A stretch of 10,873 nucleotides of DNA from Phoronis ovalis (taxonomy: Eukaryota > Phoronida > Phoronidae), in assembly GCA_028565635.1 (NCBI GenBank), contig JAOXYB010058979.1, forward strand, positions 1 to 10,873. The letters are read 5' to 3'. The position numbers were made by a program, and so were the translations under genes. Positions 7,512-10,873 of this stretch are shown in pieces. A model generated the notes under the pieces. It did no database searches. It saw only the letters and a program-made list of their open reading frames with translations, and was not told the origin of the DNA. Within the stretch, counting starts at the first letter, position 1. The number at the start of each line of letters is the position of its first letter.

Positions 7512-8001
7512 CAGTCTGAATAAATCCATACGTTAGTGTTCCTTATCTTCTCAACTAACGTCTGGGCTTAACCATAGTCAATTTTTGTTAACAAGAGCGC
7601 AATAATTACGTCATTAATCTTCTGCCAACCGAGACAAGCCTTTCTCTCTGCATGATCCAACTTCGCTTACCACACCTATTCTATCATTATGATTCATTCT
7701 GAATAGGTATCGCCAAGGACCTTGCTTTTTGCTTAGTGGACTATAGATAAACTCTGGCAGCACAGCATGTGTGTGATCTAACCCCTACCTGCTTAGTCCA
7801 CTATTATATCTATTATTGTAAGCTGCAATTTGATTGCTGTCAAGGCTTTCGCGACACTTTATAATTATAATAAAATTATATAGAAATAAAGGGATTATCA
7901 ATCTTCTGCTTTGCTAGATAATAAACAAAAACTGACTATGGTTAAGCCCAGACGTTAGATGAGAGGATACGGAACACTAACAGATGGACTTATTCAGACT
8001 G
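7512..8001. mobile_element. Non-autonomous DNA transposon (MITE) with 78-bp terminal inverted repeats
   Basis: The left end (7512-7589) begins CAGTCTGAATAA and the right end (7924-8001) is its reverse complement, with seven mismatches in 78 positions. The element is flanked by ATATTAAA on both sides (7503-7510 and 8002-8009), an 8-bp target-site duplication, or 9 if one terminal mismatch is allowed. An 8-bp duplication with CAG termini suits hAT; long inverted termini with 8-10 bp duplications also suit Mutator-like elements. No coding capacity is visible inside. The core contains a small inverted pair, TAGTGGACT (7734-7742) and AGTCCACTA (7795-7803), which could form a hairpin. Confidence 0.85.
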
Positions 8002-8009
8002 ATATTAAA

Positions 8010-8547
8010 CTTTAAACCGGCACTGACCTAGCTAGCAGATCCGATCTACCACTAGTACCAGAGAACAATCATGAATCCCATGGTGGCATGGTGAGGATTT
8101 ATAATGAGGTCAGTCAGTGTCCCAAAATGAAATCAAATGCATTTTCTGATAAATAAAATGAAATCATACAAACCTCTGGGCAACACTCTTGTCCTGCTGG
8201 CATTTGTTTTACATAGATCTTCATCTCGGCGTGTAGTCTCGGCGTGAGTGGACTTTTCTATGTGACATCATCATTGCTTTAGTGAATGGCTGTTCTTCTT
8301 TTCTTTAAGAACCCGCCGTAAATAGTTCTAATTTCTCGAATTCTTCTACAAATGCGAAGCAGCTCCACTTTTCAATTTCAAAAAAAATATTTGCTGCAAT
8401 TGTAAAAAAAAAAAAAGTGTATTGTCTTAATAACACTTTAACAATTGTTTCAGAACTTTGATACCCAGTATTCATTGCGCACTGTCAGTTATGCTGCGGG
8501 GTTATGCCTTATTGATGTATCTTTGTCCTTACGCAGGAAAGAGGATA
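8010..8547. other. Intergenic stretch without identified genes
   Basis: I see no coding signal. Notable only are a 12-base A run near 8406-8417 and a short direct repeat of TCTCGGCGTG near 8225-8247. A weak inverted pair (CACTGACCT near 8021, AGGTCAGT near 8107) is too short to call an element. Confidence 0.5.
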
Positions 8548-8721
8548 TCACTGGTTGCTGATTGACCAACCAATTTTGTGCTTTTGATCTGTAGCGCGAA
8601 GGTTAGTTGAATCGTCTCGTAAATAACGTTTCAAATAATAGATACAGGTGGTTAATAATATACAGTTGAATGCTAAAAAGTCACATTTGATGGTAAAATC
8701 TTTATAACTGTAAGCCGCCAT
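8548..8721 (-). CDS. Possible small membrane protein, 57 codons (hypothetical)
   Basis: The frame opens at ATG in the context GAAAAAATGGCGGCT, which is a favourable Kozak setting, and encodes MAAYSYKDFTIKCDFLAFNC followed by ILLTTCIYYLKRYLR. The hydrophobic run of about 18 residues ending in KRYLR looks like a single transmembrane helix with a positive flank, and the polar tail (DDSTNLRATDQKHK) would be cytosolic or matrix-side. Twenty-odd bases after its stop a good donor (GTAAGG, about 8525-8530) appears, so the segment could be the first exon of a longer transcript that uses another frame. I know no homologue. Short hydrophobic frames are common in AT-rich DNA, so the case rests mainly on the start context. 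Confidence 0.25.
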   Translation of the reverse strand: MAAYSYKDFTIKCDFLAFNCILLTTCIYYLKRYLRDDSTNLRATDQKHKIGWSISNQ

Positions 8722-8776
8722 TTTTTCGTTGTTTGTGTATAAATTGAAACCTGATCGAAACAACAACTGAAACTTT

Positions 8777-8916
8777 AATTTGTCTTTGGTTTCTCTCTAC
8801 TACTCTAGATCCATGACCCTATACTACCGTAGTAGGGTCATGAAGTAATTTGTCTTTGGTTTCTCTCTACTACTCTAGATCCATGACCCTATACTACCGT
8901 AGTAGGGTCATGAAGT
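8777..8916. repeat. Perfect 70-bp tandem duplication, each unit with a hairpin
   Basis: Units 8777-8846 and 8847-8916 are identical. Each ends with an inverted repeat whose outer arms are CATGACCCTA and TAGGGTCATG, with a smaller CTAC/GTAG pair inside. Identity of the two copies implies a recent duplication or ongoing homogenisation. It lies just upstream of the small minus-strand frame starting at 8721. Confidence 0.95.
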
Positions 8917-8962
8917 AGATCTCTATTTGGCCACTGTGCCTATTCAGGGCTATTCAGTGACA

Positions 8963-9504
8963 GGTCTCAGGTTAGTCCTGGTTCATGACGTTCTGCACTA
9001 GCACTTGATAATTAATCTGACTTGTGAGCTGTGCGAACAGTCATGGAAACTTACATAGCCAATTACAGTGAAAGTGCCCAAACTTCGAAATCTATGTAAT
9101 TGCTACCGTATGAGTTCATATATCAGCGCCCAGATGCTCTCTGATTATCCAAATTCAACTCCCACCACTTCTATGGCTATTTGCAGCTCCTGCACTGGCA
9201 CCCAGAGGGATGGGGTACTTGGCAAAAAATTGGGTTGGTGTTGGCTCAGGGTAAAACAAGCTTACTGCATGGTAAAAACTGATTTCAGGAGTTTCAAATG
9301 GTGAAGGGAATAGTTGAAGTTGGGTAATCAGAGAGTATCTGGACAGTGATGTATGAACTAATTCGGTAGGAATTACATAGATTTCGAAGTTTGGGCACTT
9401 TCACTGTAATTGGCTATGTCAGTTTCCATGACTGTTCGCACAGCTCACAAGTCAGATTATCAAGACCTAGTGCAGAACGTCATGAACCAGGACTAGTCTC
9501 AGAT
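8963..9504. mobile_element. Foldback-type element: two long inverted arms, short centre
   Basis: Sequence from about 8963 to 9198 is matched, in reverse complement, by about 9280 to 9504. The best-conserved part is 9013-9110 against 9383-9470, where CTGACTTGTGAGCTGTGCGA and the segment around CCCAAACTTCGAAATC recur with few changes apart from a 4-base indel. Conservation fades toward the centre but remains visible (CAGATGCTCTCTGATTA against CAGATACTCTCTGATTA). GTGACA flanks both ends (8957-8962, 9505-9510) and may be a target-site duplication, or may belong to the termini. No coding capacity: the plus-strand open frame at 9068-9304 is an accident of the arms. The superfamily is unassigned. 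Confidence 0.85.
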
Positions 9505-9510
9505 GTGACA

Positions 9511-10175
9511 TTTCAATATCGGATATCAACATGTTAAAAACTTAAAATCACAACTTAGTGTATAAATCCCAGGTATACTGTTCACCTTTTCTTTTGTAAG
9601 AATTATTAAACTTGAGACATATTACAGAAAATAATTTGGCTCTTGGTGAGTTATGCCGTAAGTTGCTTTGTTGAGGTATTTAAATTTTGGTTGAAGATTG
9701 TTTCAAAGCATATTAATTTATACAAACCGGACAAAACAAATATATCAAGTGATGGCTGATGATGTTAGCTAGGGTCATAATAACTGGGCCCGTAGAGTAA
9801 GGGACAAACAGGATTCAGAGAAGTATAGTTGCAACAAGGTGTAGGAGATGTATATGTACAGTCTATTGTCACAATTTTTAAATAACGTTTAACTGACATA
9901 TCTCAACATTATTTTGTACACCCTGATCGCTTGAAATGTTTTCAGCTGCTATATAAGCTCAGACAACTGTGATTGTGTTAGAAGCTTGGCTGTATATATT
10001 TATCATGCCATGAAAATTAAAGAAAATGAGTTGCTTAAAGAGGCAAATTCATTTGAAATATTACCTACTTAAGAAAAATTCAACATCTGACTATGTTTCA
10101 TAAAGCTCAACCCCAGGGGCACTAGTCCTAATAATAGGCCTAATATCTGACTTGTTGATCCGGAGGGGCAGTCAA
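9511..10175. other. Intergenic stretch without identified genes
   Basis: This is AT-rich DNA with no long open frame, RNA gene or clear repeat. A short direct repeat of CCTAATA near 10126-10146 adjoins the next element and may be part of a larger degraded repeat. Confidence 0.5.
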
Positions 10176-10177
10176 TA

Positions 10178-10424
10178 TGAAAGTGGGTACGCATGTTCCA
10201 CCAAAATTTCGCGTGAAAGGGTATGTTTTATGTAACGCGCGTTATGCACTTCGGGGTCTGTTTTTTTTGCTAAAATCACGAAAAGGGGTGCATATTTTTT
10301 TTGGAGGTGTGACACTTCCTTAGGGGTGTTTTTCCCAAAAGTCACTTCCTTAGGGGTGTATTTTTTCAAAAAAAATTACTTCCTTTTTTGAAAAGCCATG
10401 TTGGAACATAGGTACCCACTTTCA
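10178..10424. mobile_element. 247-bp TA-flanked MITE with internal tandem repeats
   Basis: The left terminus TGAAAGTGGGTAC and right terminus GTACCCACTTTCA are exact inverted repeats of 13 bases, and similarity continues inward (GCATGTTCCA against TGGAACATAG). TA dinucleotides at 10176-10177 and 10425-10426 flank the element, the target preference of Tc1/mariner-type elements. The interior has a CACTTCCTTAGGGGTG word at 10313-10328 repeated at 10343-10358, with a degenerate third copy 30 bases on, interspersed with T runs. The minus-strand open frame across it, with repeated TPKEV, is a by-product of these repeats. Confidence 0.8.
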
Positions 10425-10426
10425 TA

Positions 10427-10873
10427 AAAACTATCGTCTTTTAAAATTCAAAAAAAAGCAAAACTTCTCATACAACAATGCTCAGATGGTGTTAGTTTGT
10501 TATTATCATGTGAAAGATATATAAATATTTCTTGTGGCACAACATTTGTTAAATTTTAATGAATTTTAACTAAATAAATATGAAGCGACCATAATGGCGA
10601 CTTCCAGGCATCTACATTTGATTTTCACTCATTTTAAACTATCTGACTTGTTTACACGCATAGATTTGTACTGTCTTCGTTGATAATTACAAACTAAAAC
10701 CATCGTACTTTTGCTGTGTGAAAAATGTCATCGTAAGGGTGATTTTTTGCTGTTTATCCTATCTATAGGATATCCAGCATTGGTATCGTCTTTCATGTGA
10801 TAATTTTCAATATTGTTTATATTAAAGAAATTCCCTTTTTTAGCTAATAATAACTGTTCCAGCATGAAAAAAG
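10427..10873. other. Right-edge stretch without identified genes
   Basis: No coding signal or repeat is supported. A 7-bp inverted pair TATCCTA/TAGGATA (10755-10772) could form a small hairpin. The window ends inside uncharacterised DNA. Confidence 0.5.

Noticed and set aside
9068-9304. Plus-strand open frame of 78 codons
   Set aside because: It lies wholly inside the foldback element and spans its arm and centre; its start is not ATG-supported and its content has no family resemblance.
10172-10369. Minus-strand open frame with repeated TPKEV
   Set aside because: The peptide repetition is a translation of the tandem units inside the TA-flanked MITE.
1-10873. CRISPR arrays, tRNA or rRNA genes, bacterial operons, viral genes
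   Set aside because: No spaced direct repeats, cloverleaf-like sequence, rRNA core motifs or viral protein motifs were found; the spliced gene structure is eukaryotic.

Overview
The window is AT-rich eukaryotic DNA with spliced genes and several small non-autonomous DNA transposons. The gene family, intron style (200-760 bp, GT..AG) and repeats suggest an invertebrate metazoan, most plausibly a bivalve or other mollusc. That placement is inference; the sequence does not prove it.

The left two thirds (827-7033, minus strand) hold one gene that can be followed from promoter to stop codon over ten exons. Eight of its nine introns have both canonical boundaries and keep compatible phases. Exon 1 is a leader ending in AT. 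Exon 2 starts with G, so the ATG is split by intron 1. Counted in the reading frame implied by homology, the product is about 971 residues. It has an N-terminal ZAD-like Cys pair domain, a long central and C-terminal DUF6589-type region with the motifs GDNWD, GGDRLT and WNRTVN, and one C2H2 finger embedded in that region. The function of DUF6589 is not established; the motif layout makes me suspect transposase ancestry.

The gene as written cannot be translated. It has three single-base deficits at runs of A, two single-base excesses, one in-frame TGA, and a 46-bp tandem duplication across the 3' end of intron 1. The duplication copied the splice acceptor, and the copy next to the exon has lost its AG (CAG to CCG). 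Because all introns and phases persist, this is a decaying non-processed copy, or a live gene with assembly errors at A runs plus a few real lesions. It is not a retrocopy.

Upstream of exon 1 lie a CRE-like TGACGTC, a CCAAT box, and (7404-7420) a close match to the CTCF core motif. From 7500 rightwards the window is repeat territory: a roughly 490-bp element with 78-bp inverted termini (7512-8001); a weak 57-codon minus-strand ORF with a good start context (8548-8721); a perfect 70-bp tandem duplication whose units each form a hairpin (8777-8916); a foldback element of about 540 bp that is almost entirely two inverted arms (8963-9504); and a 247-bp TA-flanked element with internal tandem repeats (10178-10424). 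The remaining stretches show nothing I can support. No tRNA, rRNA, CRISPR array or viral gene was seen.
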